DNA of 64,000 nucleotides. It comes from Endomychus coccineus (Eukaryota > Arthropoda > Insecta > Coleoptera > Endomychidae). Under the pieces are notes generated by a model, which had not been told where the DNA came from, ran no database searches, and saw only the letters and a list, made by a program, of their open reading frames with translations. The position numbers and the translations under genes are program-made. Below, one piece after another: positions 30,767-42,009 of the stretch. The first letter of the stretch is position 1. The number at the start of each line of letters is the position of its first letter. The stretch spans positions 47,207,139-47,271,138 of the forward strand of contig OY294070.1 of the NCBI GenBank assembly GCA_958510875.1, read 5' to 3'.

Positions 30767-32494
30767 CTAGAAGCAGACTACAGCGTCATTAGGAATTTGT
30801 GATCTTGTAGTGTGTATATCTTCCTTAACCCTGTATCTGTCATTGGAGAGCACCTCCACAACCTTGAAAGGACCTCTAAACTTAGGAAGTAACTTCTTAC
30901 TTTCATTATTTGCAGGATGGCTATTTATTTTTGTCAAAACAAGGTCTCCTACAGAAAATGTGCCTGCACTACATCGTTTCTTGTTGAAGTATTCATTTTG
31001 TTTTATACGATTTTCTTCCAAACTTCGAGAGGCCTCAGCTCGAATTCGGGTTACATCGACAAGATGTTCTTCAATATCATCATCTTCAACCTCACTATCT
31101 TTTATATCAGCGTTCGTTCTTAATTTCACGCCGAACATAAGCTCTGCCGGGGTTTGTTTAGTAGTTTTGTGTATGGTACTATTCAACCCTTGTAGAATTT
31201 TAATCAATTCCTCGTCCCAACAATTTGAACTTTTATTGAAATTGCAAGATGACAGGGAACTCATAATAGTTCTATTAGCTCTTTCAACTTGGCCGTTGCT
31301 GCGAGCCATGCCTACTGCTGCTATGAATAATCTGATATATCTTTTATTACAAAAGTCGTTAAATTAGTTCGACGTGAACGCTTTACCTGCATCAGAGATT
31401 ATTCGGTGCGGATTTCCGAATGTGGAAAATATGTCTTGCAATACTTTGACAGCACTAGTAGCTTTTGTATCGGGTACAGCTCGAACAAAAGTAAACTTTG
31501 TAAAAGCATCGACAATATTTAATAAGTACGAATTTCCGTTTGTTGTTTTTGTAAACGGTCCTAGGTGGTCAATATGTAGGGTATGGAAAGGTTTCGCGTA
31601 TTTAGGTATTGAATATGAAAACCCTGGCTTTCTACCAGATGGATTCTTGTGATATAAACATGGTAGGCAACATTTAACATACTTCTGTACAAATCTACGC
31701 ATTTTTGGAAACCAATGCTTTTCCCGAATGCGATATAGGGTCTTTTCAAGAGCAAAGTGACCAACATCATCATGATTGATCTTAACAATTTGCCAGCGGC
31801 AGTTCTTAGGAACCAGCCACCTTCTACCGTATTCTGTTAACTTAAAAACTCGATTACCCCTCAGATCATATTTATTAAATATTTCTTTATTATTATCAGA
31901 ATCGCCCGATAAAAGAATTTCTTTAATTTCTTTAATTTTATTATCCTGATCTTGTGCATGAAGTAGCCAGTCACTCTCGGAAATCAAGCACACGTTTTCA
32001 ACAAGTTCGCTTTCATTTGGGAAATTGCGACTTAAAGCATCAACGTGTTTCATACTACTACCTGGACGATGTTTGGTTTCGAATTGAAAATCTTGCAGAG
32101 CTAGAATCCACCGTGCCACTCTTGGTAAAGTTGTCTGATTGGACAAATAATTCTTTACTGCGTTGCAGTCAGTTACCACCACGAAGGGTTTTCCAATAAG
32201 ATTATGTCGAAACCGCATCAGGGTGTATACCACAGCTAATAATTCCAGTTCAAAAGAATGATAATTTTTCTGTTCTTTGGTTGTGCTTTTGCTGTAATAA
32301 GCTATCGGTTTTTCACCTTCATTCGTAACTTGTGTCAGTATACCAGCCACACCATCTCTACTCGCATCAGTGTAAATTATGCATTGCAGTGCAGGATTGA
32401 AAGTAAGCCTATAAATTGTCGTAGCTGATGGACTGATTTTGGTAGCGGGAAATTTTTGACAGCATCCGTTTTTAATTCGTTGGGAGAAATGCAA
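30767..32494 (-). pseudogene. Gypsy-B RNase H and integrase
   Basis: RNase H 'IIYTDASRDGVAGIL' and 'HSFELELLAVV', then the HHCC zinc domain ('HDDVGHFALEKTL' ... 'CCLPCLYHK'), and the integrase core with Asp in 'LHIDHLGPF', Asp in 'IISDAGKAF' and the Glu region 'NGQVERANRTI'. The C-terminal 'FRGPFKVVEVLSNDRYRV' follows. One in-frame TAA at 31364-31366 interrupts the core. On the 5' side the frame begins in a deletion: about 70 residues between the RT thumb and RNase H are missing near 32400. Confidence 0.9.
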
Positions 32495-33680
32495 TTCTTA
32501 AAAATGTTGTAGCCCAAATAGGTTATTTCAGTACGCAAGAAGGAGCATTTAGAAATTTTCAATGTTAGACCATATTCTTGCAATACTGACAATACCAGTT
32601 CAAGTTTATGGAACCCTTCTTCTATTGATTTAGAAGGAATTAAAATGTCATCCAAATGTATGAGGATTCCAAGATGTCGGAGATGTTCGAAAATGAGAGT
32701 CATCATTCTTTGAAATTCAGAGGGGGCGTTTGTTAAGCCGAAGGGAGTCCTAAGAAATTCAAAGACTCCGTCAGGTGTGACAATCGCAGTTTTTTCAATT
32801 GAATTCGAATGAACAGGTATTTGATAGTAGCTAGAAGCCAAATCGAGAGAAGTGAAATAGGTGTTATCAGAAAGTTGATCTATCAGATCTTCTATCAGGG
32901 GCATTGGAAATTTATTTTTGACTGTTATCTTATTGAGTGCAATATAATTTACCATCCTTTTCTCAACACCCTTCTTATTAACTAATATCACGGGACTTGC
33001 ATATGGCGATTTACTCCTTCTAATTATGTTCGCTTCTAGTAGCTCTTTAATCATACACCTCAAGACTTCATTTTCTTTTTCTGCCACCCTGTAAGGCCTA
33101 CATGCTATTGGTTTGTCATTTGTTAGCTCAATTTGTAAAGAAACTGTCGAAACTTTTCCTAGATCCGTAAGCTTTCGATAAATACACAATTTGAATTTAT
33201 TAATTAATTCGTACAAGGTGGCTTGTTGATCAGTTGTTAACGTCCCGTGACCAATCGTAAAATCAAGCACATTATCAATGTGCTTATGTTTAAATTTCAA
33301 CTGATCGTCCACTTTATAATAGATAACAGAAGTGTTCTCTGAAAAGTTTCGACCAATAAGAACGTCGTTTGAAAAGGCGAAGTCGTCAATAACGTACAAT
33401 TTACAAGGTACTTCGGCATCATCTATTTTGACAATAGTTTTTATATAGTCATACACTGAAGTTCCGAAACCCAAGAAACCTGATAAACTGGTTTTACTTT
33501 CAAGCGGTAATATTTTCATACCAAGAGATAGCGCTGTACTTTTCTGTATAATAGAGCAGTCGCTCCCAAATCAACAAATGCTTTGATAGGTTTACCTTTT
33601 ACAAAAATGTTTTTGTAAAACTTATTATTATTTTCGGAGTTAACTAAATTCACCTGGTTATTTGATTGAGAATTTGTTTT
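32377..33680 (-). pseudogene. Gypsy-B protease and reverse transcriptase
   Basis: 33540-33610 holds the protease start 'KPIKAFVDLG', frameshifted before 'SDCSIIQKSTALSLG'. The RT domain runs 33519-32420 with 'KKGVEKRMVNYIALNKITV', 'FTSLDLASSYYQIPV', 'FLRTPFGLTNAPSEFQRMM' and the catalytic box 'LIHLDDIL', where the usual Tyr of YxDD is His. The thumb ends abruptly at 'LRQFIGL', followed by a deletion. Confidence 0.88.
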
Positions 33681-33684
33681 TTTT

Positions 33685-34694
33685 TTAACAAACAGCCTGT
33701 ATATGGCCAGTTTTATTACAGTATCGACATACTTTCAGTCTACTAGGACAGTCGAAAATGATCAGCACTACCACAAGAAAAACAGAGCTTATGATCTTTG
33801 GAGGTATTCGGAATATTGTCATTGCGGCCTTGTGTCTTTGTTGTATTAAAAATTGTAGGATTACGTCCTTGAACAGTTTTTTGAAACGTTGGAATGTATT
33901 TATTTTGACCTGTTTTATGAACACCGAAATTTCCTGTATTATTATTCTGAATTGTTTTACGAGCAACAAAATTACTTTGAGCGCGAACCTGCGTATTGTT
34001 GTATATTTTATTTCTTAGAAAACCAGACAAAACATTTAGATCGGTTATATTTGCCGCTTCCACAGCTGAAGCGATATTTGTGTCGTCTATTGCGCCAACG
34101 ATAATAGAAATTTTATCGTTGTTAGTAAAGTTTAAGCAGAGGTTAGCAATTTTACATAAATGTTTGAAATAAAACTCATATAAGTTGTCTCCGACTGTAG
34201 GCTTATGACATAGTAAGTCATTTAATAAATCAAACATGTTTCGTTTATTGACGAACGTGCTTTTTAGCAAAACCTTCCATTGATCCCATGAATATTGTGA
34301 CCAACCTATTTCGTTATTATACCAAATCTGAGCTGTACCACGTAATTTATTTAGTGCTTGAATTGAAATATTACAGATCTTTCATTCCACTTACATATAA
34401 ATGGTCAATTATTTCTAACCATTTATGAACATCGTCGATAAGTGGATCAAATTCTGGGACTACGGATGCATTTGATACGAAATTTGTATTAGAATCACAT
34501 AACTCACTTACCCCGGCTGAACTATTTGTTTTGAATATAGGAGGTGTATACGAACGTTTTTTGCGTCTTCCATTTGAATTATGTCGTACATATCAAGAAT
34601 TATCATCCCTAGAAAATGATGACGAAGTACTTGAATTTGAACTAAGAGACCTGTTCCTCTTCCTATGTCTTTTCTTTGATGATGTACGTGGCAT
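33685..34694 (-). pseudogene. Gypsy-B gag
   Basis: Starts at the ATG at 34694 ('PRTSSKKRHRKRNRSLSS'), then a capsid part (34500-33750) and two CCHC zinc knuckles: 'CFSCGSADHFRLSC' at about 33755 and 'CRYCNKTGHIQAVC' at about 33720. The reading is spread over three frames with stops near 34592, 34390 and 34275, so no complete gag can be made. Confidence 0.75.
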
Positions 34695-34717
34695 TTTAGG
34701 TTCTTAACCACTTCTGA

Positions 34718-34981
34718 TGTTAGATTGAAGCACTCACAATCACTTTTTGAATACTTTATTAATAATACAGTACTAGGATTATATGGATTATATTATTTAG
34801 TAATTAACTATTGAGGATCGCTCATGTACTTCCCCGGCTACAGCTCGAGAAGTCATGATGTACCCACAGGCATGCATATGTCCCTTCCCACATGCGTATT
34901 CATCTCGATAACAGAGAGCACGATGGGCTTGGACTACTTCGGGAGGTGTCGGTAGCCCGTCGGTACGGATGGTTTATAACA
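34718..34981 (-). repeat. Gypsy-B 5' LTR
   Basis: 264 bp, direct repeat of 30015-30278. The primer-binding site TCAGAAGTGG lies directly inside it on the minus strand (34708-34717). Confidence 0.9.
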
Positions 34982-34985
34982 ATTG

Positions 34986-36240
34986 GTATGATAGAGGAAT
35001 TAAAGATGATTCTATTAAATTATCAGTAAGAGCGGCTAAGTTTAAAACAAAAGGAAATTTAGCCAACTATCTAGATCACATAAGTATCAATACTACTAAC
35101 GTCCAGCCGCAGAAATTAAATCTTCCTAATTATAACGGAATCGAATTTCGTAACGATCATGACGGAAGAGATAGACGTCGAAATAAGAACTTACAATGTT
35201 TTAATTGTAAAGGTAATCATAAGGCGAAGTACTGCCGAATGAAAATTACTACTTGTACAGTATGTAATAAAATCGGACATTCAAGTGAAAAATGTTTTAG
35301 ACGTAATGACAAGAAAGACCGAAATATAAATGCTGCCATAAAATTAAAAGATAATACACATCTTAAAGTGGCAAGAGTAGGACAGAGCGAAGTTGATGTT
35401 GAATGTCTCATTGACACGGGCAGTTCATGCACTCTTATGAAAACGTCAGTGGTTCTAAGATTAGCGTTACAAACTGAAGATATTGATGATGGTATTTCAT
35501 TACGTAGCTTTATGAGAAATGTCATTGTAAGCAATAAAATAGTAGTTTGTAAAATAAACATTGATGAAGTTCATGCAATCGTTCGTATTGTAGTTTTGGA
35601 TGATGTGTTTTTACAATATGATTTAATTATCGGTAATGACTATTTAGATCAACCACATATTGTTATGATCAAACGAAGTAACAATTTTTCATTATATAAT
35701 ACGATTCCCTATACAAGGAACGATCAAGTAGTTGGAGAGAAATTCATTGAAAAATTGGATATCAATCTAATACGATTTGGTAATATTTCTGTTGATTGAA
35801 AAGCCGTAGTATACAACTTACTTCAAAAATATCGTGATCAGATAGCTCTTTCAATGCAAGAAATAGGTAAAACTAGTGTAACTGAAATGAGTATAATATG
35901 TAAAACAGAGGAACCGGTAGTTTATAATCCATAGCGTATGGCAATTAGTGAGAAACCTATTCTACATGATATTATAACTGAGTTGTTAGAGGAAAACATA
36001 ATAAGAGAATCCTCGTCATCGTTTACTAGCCCCATTTTATTAATACGAAAGAAAACCGGTGATTATAGGATGGCAATGGATTATCGTAAATTAAATGCTA
36101 ATACTATAAAAGATGAATATCCCATACCATTAATAGATGATCAAATAGATAGTTTAGTGGGGAACTGTTATTTTACGGCATTATATATAGCATCAAGTTA
36201 TTATCAAATACCAATGGCTCAAGAATGTCTTCTGGACTAG
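34986..36240 (+). pseudogene. Gypsy-A gag C-terminus, protease and RT start
   Basis: One frame with three stops. Two zinc knuckles, 'CFNCKGNHKAKYC' and 'CTVCNKIGHSSEKC', are followed by the aspartic protease 'VECLIDTGSSCTLM' and 'LIIGNDYL'. Stops are at 35797 (TGA) and 35932 (TAG). RT begins with 'ILLIRKKTGDYRMAMDYRKLN' and 'FTALYIASSYYQIPMAQ', where the catalytic Asp of 'LDLASGYYQ' is replaced by Tyr ('LYIASSYYQ'). The ORF begins inside the Gypsy-B LTR, but true Gypsy-A sequence starts at 34986. Confidence 0.85.
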
Positions 36241-37662
36241 CAAACACTGGTGATGTATTTCAAAAAATGATGAATACAGTTCTTAAAAAATGTATTAATA
36301 GCATAGCTTATGCTTATATCGACGATATTCTAATTCCGTCAAAAAGATTCAAAGAAGGATTACAGAGATTGGAAGTAGTTTTGCAAGCTCTATATAGGGG
36401 AGGTTTAACTTTGAAATTACTCAAATGTTCTTTCTTCCAGAGGAGAATAGATTATTTGGGTAGAGAAATATCTGAAGATGGTGTTAGACCAGGAGAAAGA
36501 AAAATTATAGCTGTACGCGAAATGAAAATTCCAACTAATGTTAAAGAAGTGAAACAATGGCTGGGTTTATGTGGATTTTTTAGGAAATATGTAAAAGGAT
36601 ACGCTTCTATTGTAGAACCCTTAACAAGATTAACAAAAAAGGATATTATATGGTTGTGGAAAGAGGAACAAGCTACTGTAGTTGGAAATATAAGAAATAT
36701 TCTAACAACACGACCAGTGTTGTCAATTTCTAACCCCATGTTGCCAACCGAACTTCACACAGATGCTAGTTCAATAGGTTTTGGTGCTATGTTATTACAA
36801 ATAACAGATCATGAACCATCGGTAGTAGCTTATTATAGTGAACAGACTAGTCCAGAACAGCGTCGTTATCACTCTTATGAGTTGGAGGCTCTAGCGGTTG
36901 TATTGGCACTCGGACATTTCAGAGTATATTTATTAGTATAAATTTCAAAGTAGTATCAGATTGCAATGCACTGAGAACTGCTTTAGCAGCAAGGGTTTAT
37001 TGCCAAGCGTTGGAAGGTGGTGGCTATAAGTTCAGGATTTTAATTTTGGAATTTTATATCGTCCAGGGATTCAAATGAGTCATGTTGACGCTCTTAGTAG
37101 GAATCCAATTGAAGAGGTGTTTCAAATAGGCATTACTGAATCAGACTCGATTTTAGCAGCGCAACTACAAGACGATCAAATTTCAATGATTAGAAATATT
37201 CCACAAGTGACAAATAGCAGGGATACAACGAATTATTTCATGGAGTATGAACTGAAAAATGGTAAGATATATAAAAAATGTGGAAATAAGTCCCAGTGGG
37301 TAGTTCCTAAATTAAGTAGATGGCAAGTTTGCAAATTATGTCATGACGATTCCGGTCATTTTGGGTTGGAAAAAACTTTAAAAAGGATGTCAGAATCCTA
37401 CTGGTTCGCAGGCATGAAACAATTCGTGAAGAAATATTATGTTGCGGCATGTTTGAACTGTTTATATTACAAACAAACAAGTGGGAAAAAGGCAAGAATG
37501 TTATATCCAATAGAATCATCTCCGATAGGGGTGCAGCTTTCACATCAGCCACTTTTGAAACGTTCTGTAAAGATTATGGAATTAAACGTATACTGAATGC
37601 TGTATCTACACCTCGAGCGAATGGACAATGTGAGAAATATAATAGAACTATTTTGAATGCAT
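36225..37662 (+). pseudogene. Gypsy-A RT, RNase H and integrase, internal deletions
   Basis: 'GLANTGDVFQKMMN' and the catalytic 'AYIDDILIPS' are followed by RNase H ('ELHTDASSIGFGAML', 'YHSYELEALAVV'). After a frameshift near 36941, 'MSHVDALSRNP' leads to the HHCC domain ('HDDSGHFGLEKTL' ... 'CLNCLYYK'). A short deletion sits at the junction near 36230. A larger one near 37510-37530 removes the first catalytic Asp of integrase: the frame jumps to 'ISDRGAAFTSATFE' at 37510 and 'NGQCEKYNRTILNAL', where Gypsy-C is inserted. Confidence 0.85.
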
Positions 37663-37992
37663 TGTAATGAGGCTGTTATTAGTTAGGAACTCTTGTTTAA
37701 GTCATAGATGGTATTTAGACACTTGCCGTGCCAACAGGTCCTATGAACTATATGAACTAAATAAAGGTTACAATTAAGCAACTATCATTGACTAAGCATA
37801 TGCATCGATCGTCGACCTGATGGCCAACGGACATTGACCAGCTGACGCTGCACCAATCGAACATTAGGTAAATGGATGAATATATGTAAAAGAGAGTTGA
37901 ATTCGGACGATGATACTAAGAACATCTAAATAAATGCCTTAGATCAAGTACACCGATCTTTTATTATTATATGGCGATCTTTTATTATTATA
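37663..37992 (+). repeat. Gypsy-C 5' LTR
   Basis: 330 bp. It has a 25-bp segment (about 37687-37711) that the other LTR lacks, flanked by TAG on both sides, consistent with a small deletion in one copy. A duplicated CGATCTTTTATTATTATATGG lies at the end. Confidence 0.9.
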
Positions 37993-38435
37993 TGGCGACC
38001 CTGCCAGAGGCACTTTTAAAAATGCCAACTGCGAACGGAAAATAGTGAAATTGTCAAAAATCGAAAACTCCAAAATTTGAATCATAATGTGCGGTTCGAG
38101 GTATAATAATCGAGAGAACATCGAGGTTCTTGCAGCAGGAACTGGATCAAACAACGCCAATCAGGAAAACACATCTTCATTTTCAAGAAACGAATGGATG
38201 ACGGTGTCAATTTTTGGCTATAATTTTGTTGGTACTCGTGTTCTATATCTATAACAAATTGCAACAAAAGTGGCGTGCATCGGTTAATCGAGAAATCGAG
38301 ATGCAGGAATTGCGGAAGTCGAGATCATTACTGGACAATGATCGAAAATGGAATAACAAGATGACGACATTACCTGAACCCATCGGCGACTGATCCACCT
38401 CGTCAGCCAAGCGTTACAACCACCAAAACAATGCA

Positions 38436-39442
38436 GTGATTCAAGTGATGTTCAAAAAGTTGAGTGATGAGTTGAGTGTCGCGTGCATAAAAATCAAAAA
38501 CATAAAAACAAACCTACTAAAAGACAATCAAGAGAAAAGGAATGACATTTTAGAAGTAGAACGTAAGTTTATAGATGTTAATTCAATTGAAAATAAATGT
38601 AACGAGTTGTACACTCAATATGAAAAAGATGTAATGGTCCATGGTATTAAAAAAGGTACAGAAAGGTTGATAATCAATATATTTCATGATATAAATTCAA
38701 TAATAAGTGAGTGTAAAGAAATATTGAGAATTAGGAAAGAAACTATCGAAATGTCTTATGTAAAGAGCGATCAAACAAGTAATAGTATCGAAAGCTTAGA
38801 TAAATCACAAAAATAGATAATATGGCATATTTTGACTTCAAAATAGCAGCTACTGTGCTTCCAAAAACCACAAATCAGGAATCAAAAAGTTTAATTAGGG
38901 GTATAAATTAATACGAGCCCAGCCTTAACCAAGCCGGTAAGAGACATATAGTTAATTATGTTTTGAACTGTTGTCTGTCAACCAGGGACAGCGTCCGAAT
39001 GAAAAGAAATTACAACACATTGGCAGAACTGATCCGTGATTTGGAAAGTGAATTTTTAACAAAACAAAAAGCGGATGTTATCTCTATAAAACTTTTCGCG
39101 ATGAAGCAAGGCAATTTCCCTTTGTACGACTTTGGCGAAAAAATGTGTACATTAATGTCTGAGTTAACAATTGCCCAAGCAGAAAGAAAGAAATTCATAA
39201 TTCAAACATATCATCGTCCCTTAGTATCTTTGTTTAACATGACTGATCCATCTAGCCGATTAACAAAATTTAGATTGATATCAGAAGACGATGATTTCAA
39301 GATAGAATATATTAAAGGGAAAACAAATGTAACCGCTGATGCTTTGTCAAGAATTACAATTACATCTGATGAACTCAAAAAAGCACAAAATCATACAACC
39401 GCACTATTAAATGTAATAACAAGAGCCCGTAGAAAACAATAA
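38436..39442 (+). pseudogene. Gypsy-C gag fragment joined to the end of RNase H
   Basis: 38436-38816 encodes a helical, charged gag-like or leader protein. The frame 38963-39442 begins as gag ('LIRDLESEFLTKQKADVISIKL', 'GEKMCTLMSELTIAQAERKK') and passes without a break into the RNase H C-terminus ('YHRPLVSLFNMTDPSSRL', 'YIKGKTNVTADALSRI'). A clean in-frame deletion has therefore removed zinc knuckles, protease, RT and most of RNase H. The chimera is a by-product of the deletion. Confidence 0.75.
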
Positions 39443-40926
39443 GATCAGGAAAAAGAAAAATAAAAAATAGTAAGCAATAAGGATAAGATTGGCCATCCAG
39501 GAATTGTTGAATTACTTAGAAAACCAAAGAACGCCACAGAATTAAAAATTGTTAACAATAAATTAATTGAAGAATTTAAAAATAAAGAAGGAATGAAAAT
39601 GTTAGAGAGAAAAATCTTGATAAACACTAGTGTAGAAAAAATATTTATGAGATGGAGTGATGCATCTTTAGCATGTGAGCTTCGGTCATTGTTAAAGGCC
39701 CTCCAAAAATTGTGCATAAAAGAAAAAATAAATGAATTAGTTCTCATAAAAAATGAAGATAATATTATAAACTTCGCAAGGGAAATAAAGAAACATTCCG
39801 ATATATTAGACTATATCAATATTCCAATACTACGAGGCAGAAGAACAATATACAATCCTGAATTACAGAAATTATTATTAAATGATTACCACATTTTGGC
39901 AACAGGCGGTCATTCGGGAATATCTAGACTGTATAATACAATCAAGCAACATTATTTTTGGAAAGGTCTTTATAAAGATGTAAAAAAGTTTGTCAGTGAA
40001 TGTGACGAATGTCGACGCTATAAAAATTCTGTACCGAATATTCAACCCCTTTTCATAACAACAACAGCATCAGTTGCATTTGAAAAAATTAGTTTACATT
40101 TAATGGGTCTGATATCAGCCGATGTTGAAAATAGGAAATACATCTTGACAATACAATGCTATCTGTCAAAATACGTTGAAGCCTACTCGCTGGAGAATAA
40201 AGAGGCCGAAACCGTAGCCAGAGCGCTGGTCAATAACTGCATCTTGCGATATGGAATTCCCAATACGGTCCTGCACGACCAAGGTAAAGAATTCATGTCA
40301 GCAGTTTTCATGGAATCTTGTAAAATTCTTGCCATCAAGCAATTACATTCAACTGCGTACCACCATGAAACATTAGGAGCCATAGAAAATTCACACAAGA
40401 ATCTGGAAGCTTTTCTTAGAATGCAAACTGCAAAATATACAGAAGCATGGAGAAATTGGGTACCCTTCTGGTGTTTCAGCTATAACACGAGCGTGCATAC
40501 GAGAACAAAATACACCCACTTTGAGTAGCATCACTACCTTCAAATTTGGAAAAAATTGATCCATTGCATTTATTCGATGATTATCCTGAAGAACTAAAAT
40601 TTAGGTTGCAACAAGCTAGCGCTGAAGCGGAACAAAATCTGCTGAAATCAAAATTGAAAAGGAAAAACTAGTTTGATCAATCGAAACAAAATTGTAATAG
40701 AAATGTAAGTTTTAAAATAGTAGAGTTAGGTTTAGTTAAAAATGAAAGCACCAATGAAATGGACGAGATATTTAAAGGACCTCATCAAGCGCTAAGAGAT
40801 GAATCTTCAAATTTAGTTATTAGAAATAAAAATAAAGAATTAATAGTGCATAAAAACAGAGTGAAGAAATATCTGACAAAACCCAGTGGAAGTGATAGCA
40901 ATCAAACAATTAACCATAGTTTTAGA
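39443..40926 (+). pseudogene. Gypsy-C integrase, first catalytic Asp lost
   Basis: The frame 39593-40528 has the HHCC domain ('GGHSGISRLYNTIKQHYFW', 'CDECRRYK'), 'LHLMGLIS' where the first catalytic Asp would be, Asp in 'LHDQGKEFMS' and the Glu-bearing 'GAIENSHKNLEAFLR'. The usual Asp before Leu-x-Gly is His here, so the enzyme is probably inactive. 'IFKGPHQALRDE' at 40768 is the C-terminal domain in a further frame. Confidence 0.8.
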
Positions 40927-40968
40927 AGTACAAAAGAAAAAAAAATTTTTTTCTTGCACCCCCGGAGG

Positions 40969-41273
40969 TGTAATGAGGCTGTTATTAGATGGTATTTAGA
41001 CACTTGCCGTGCCAACAGGTCCTATGAACTATATGAACTAAATAAAGGTTACAATTAAGCATCTATCATTGACTAAGCATATGCATCGATCGTCGACCTG
41101 ATGGTCAACGGACATTGACCAGCTGACGCTGCATCAATCGAACATTAGGTAAATGGATGAATATATGTAAAAGAGAGTTGAATTCGGACGATGATACTAA
41201 GAACATCTAAATAAATGCCTTAGACCAAGTACACCGATCTTTTATTATTATATGGCGATCTTTTATTATTATA
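40969..41273 (+). repeat. Gypsy-C 3' LTR
   Basis: 305 bp, nearly identical to 37663-37992 apart from the 25-bp gap and a few substitutions. Confidence 0.9.
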
Positions 41274-41825
41274 GCATTATCAACAGCCGCTGCGGGAAGT
41301 TCAGAAGATAGATGGGATAATTATGTTAAGCAAGTACAGTGAGCTATAAATAATACATAATATAATAAAGCTATAGGTGTAAGCCCCGTAGAAGCTTTGG
41401 CAGGTTATAAACCGATTAGTGCAGCAGAAAATAAAATCTCAAGTGTTGTACGAAGTAATTTAGAACGTATGGATCTGCCAGAATTGCGACAAAAAGTCAA
41501 AAAACGTATAACAGATGATCAAAAGAAACAGAAAGAGAGGTTTGATAGAAGTAGGGCGGCAGCTAAAATTTATAAAACGGGAAATTTAGTAATGGTACTG
41601 AGAATCGACAATCCCTCTACAGGAACGAGTAGAAAGTTGGTAGCGAAGTTTAAAGGGCCGTTTCAAATTACCAAAGTCCTGTTGAATGACCGTTACGAGG
41701 TTAAAGATTTGAGAGAATGTGCTAGGGGATTCAAGACAGTAGTATCAGTCGATAAGTTGAAACCCTGGATTATTTTAGGGGGTAGGCATAAGGTATATCG
41801 TAGAAGTGACTGTTGGGAGAGATAG
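41274..41825 (+). pseudogene. Gypsy-A integrase C-terminus
   Basis: Continues the integrase core beyond Gypsy-C. Two stops lie near 41340-41356. Then 'GVSPVEALAGYKP' and the SH3-like 'KFKGPFQITKVLLNDRYEV...VDKLKPW' are in the frame 41397-41825. Joining with the text before 37663 is direct across the GCAT duplication. Confidence 0.85.
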
Positions 41826-42009
41826 TACAAGAAATATCAGGCTCATTCACTAGCAACGAATAATGAAGTGACTGTTGAGAGAGATAGTACAAGAAATAGC
41901 AAGACTCATTCACTTGAAAGCAATTAATAAAAGTACGGTTGAGATGAGCAATATAAGAAATGCCGGACTCATTCCTTTATTTGGTAAAATTAACTAATAA
42001 AGAAATCCA
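41826..42009 (+). repeat. Three degenerate ~65-bp repeats at the Gypsy-A right end
   Basis: The unit 'GTGACTGTTGAGAGAGATAGTACAAGAAAT...CTCATTCACT' occurs at about 41807, 41870 and, more diverged, 41933. It probably belongs to the Gypsy-A 3' untranslated region. The expected 3' LTR does not follow; old LINE sequence begins at about 42010. Confidence 0.65.

Larger units (their letters stand above)
30015..34981 (-). mobile_element. Gypsy-B LTR retrotransposon (minus strand)
   Basis: Bounded by two near-identical 264-bp LTRs and a 4-bp target duplication ATTG (30011-30014 and 34982-34985). It sits in the gag gene of Gypsy-A. The order on the minus strand is LTR, primer-binding site, gag, protease, RT, RNase H, integrase, tandem repeats, LTR. 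The coding region has several frameshifts and an RT-RNase H deletion, so it cannot move on its own. Confidence 0.92.
37663..41273 (+). mobile_element. Gypsy-C LTR retrotransposon, internally deleted
   Basis: LTRs at 37663-37992 and 40969-41273 (TGTAATGAGG...TTATTATTATA), flanked by GCAT at 37659-37662 and 41274-41277. The primer-binding-like TGGCGACCCTGCCAG is directly inside the left LTR and the purine tract CCCCCGGAGG just before the right one. The internal region keeps gag, the end of RNase H and integrase, but lacks protease and RT. It is inserted in the integrase gene of Gypsy-A. Confidence 0.92.
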
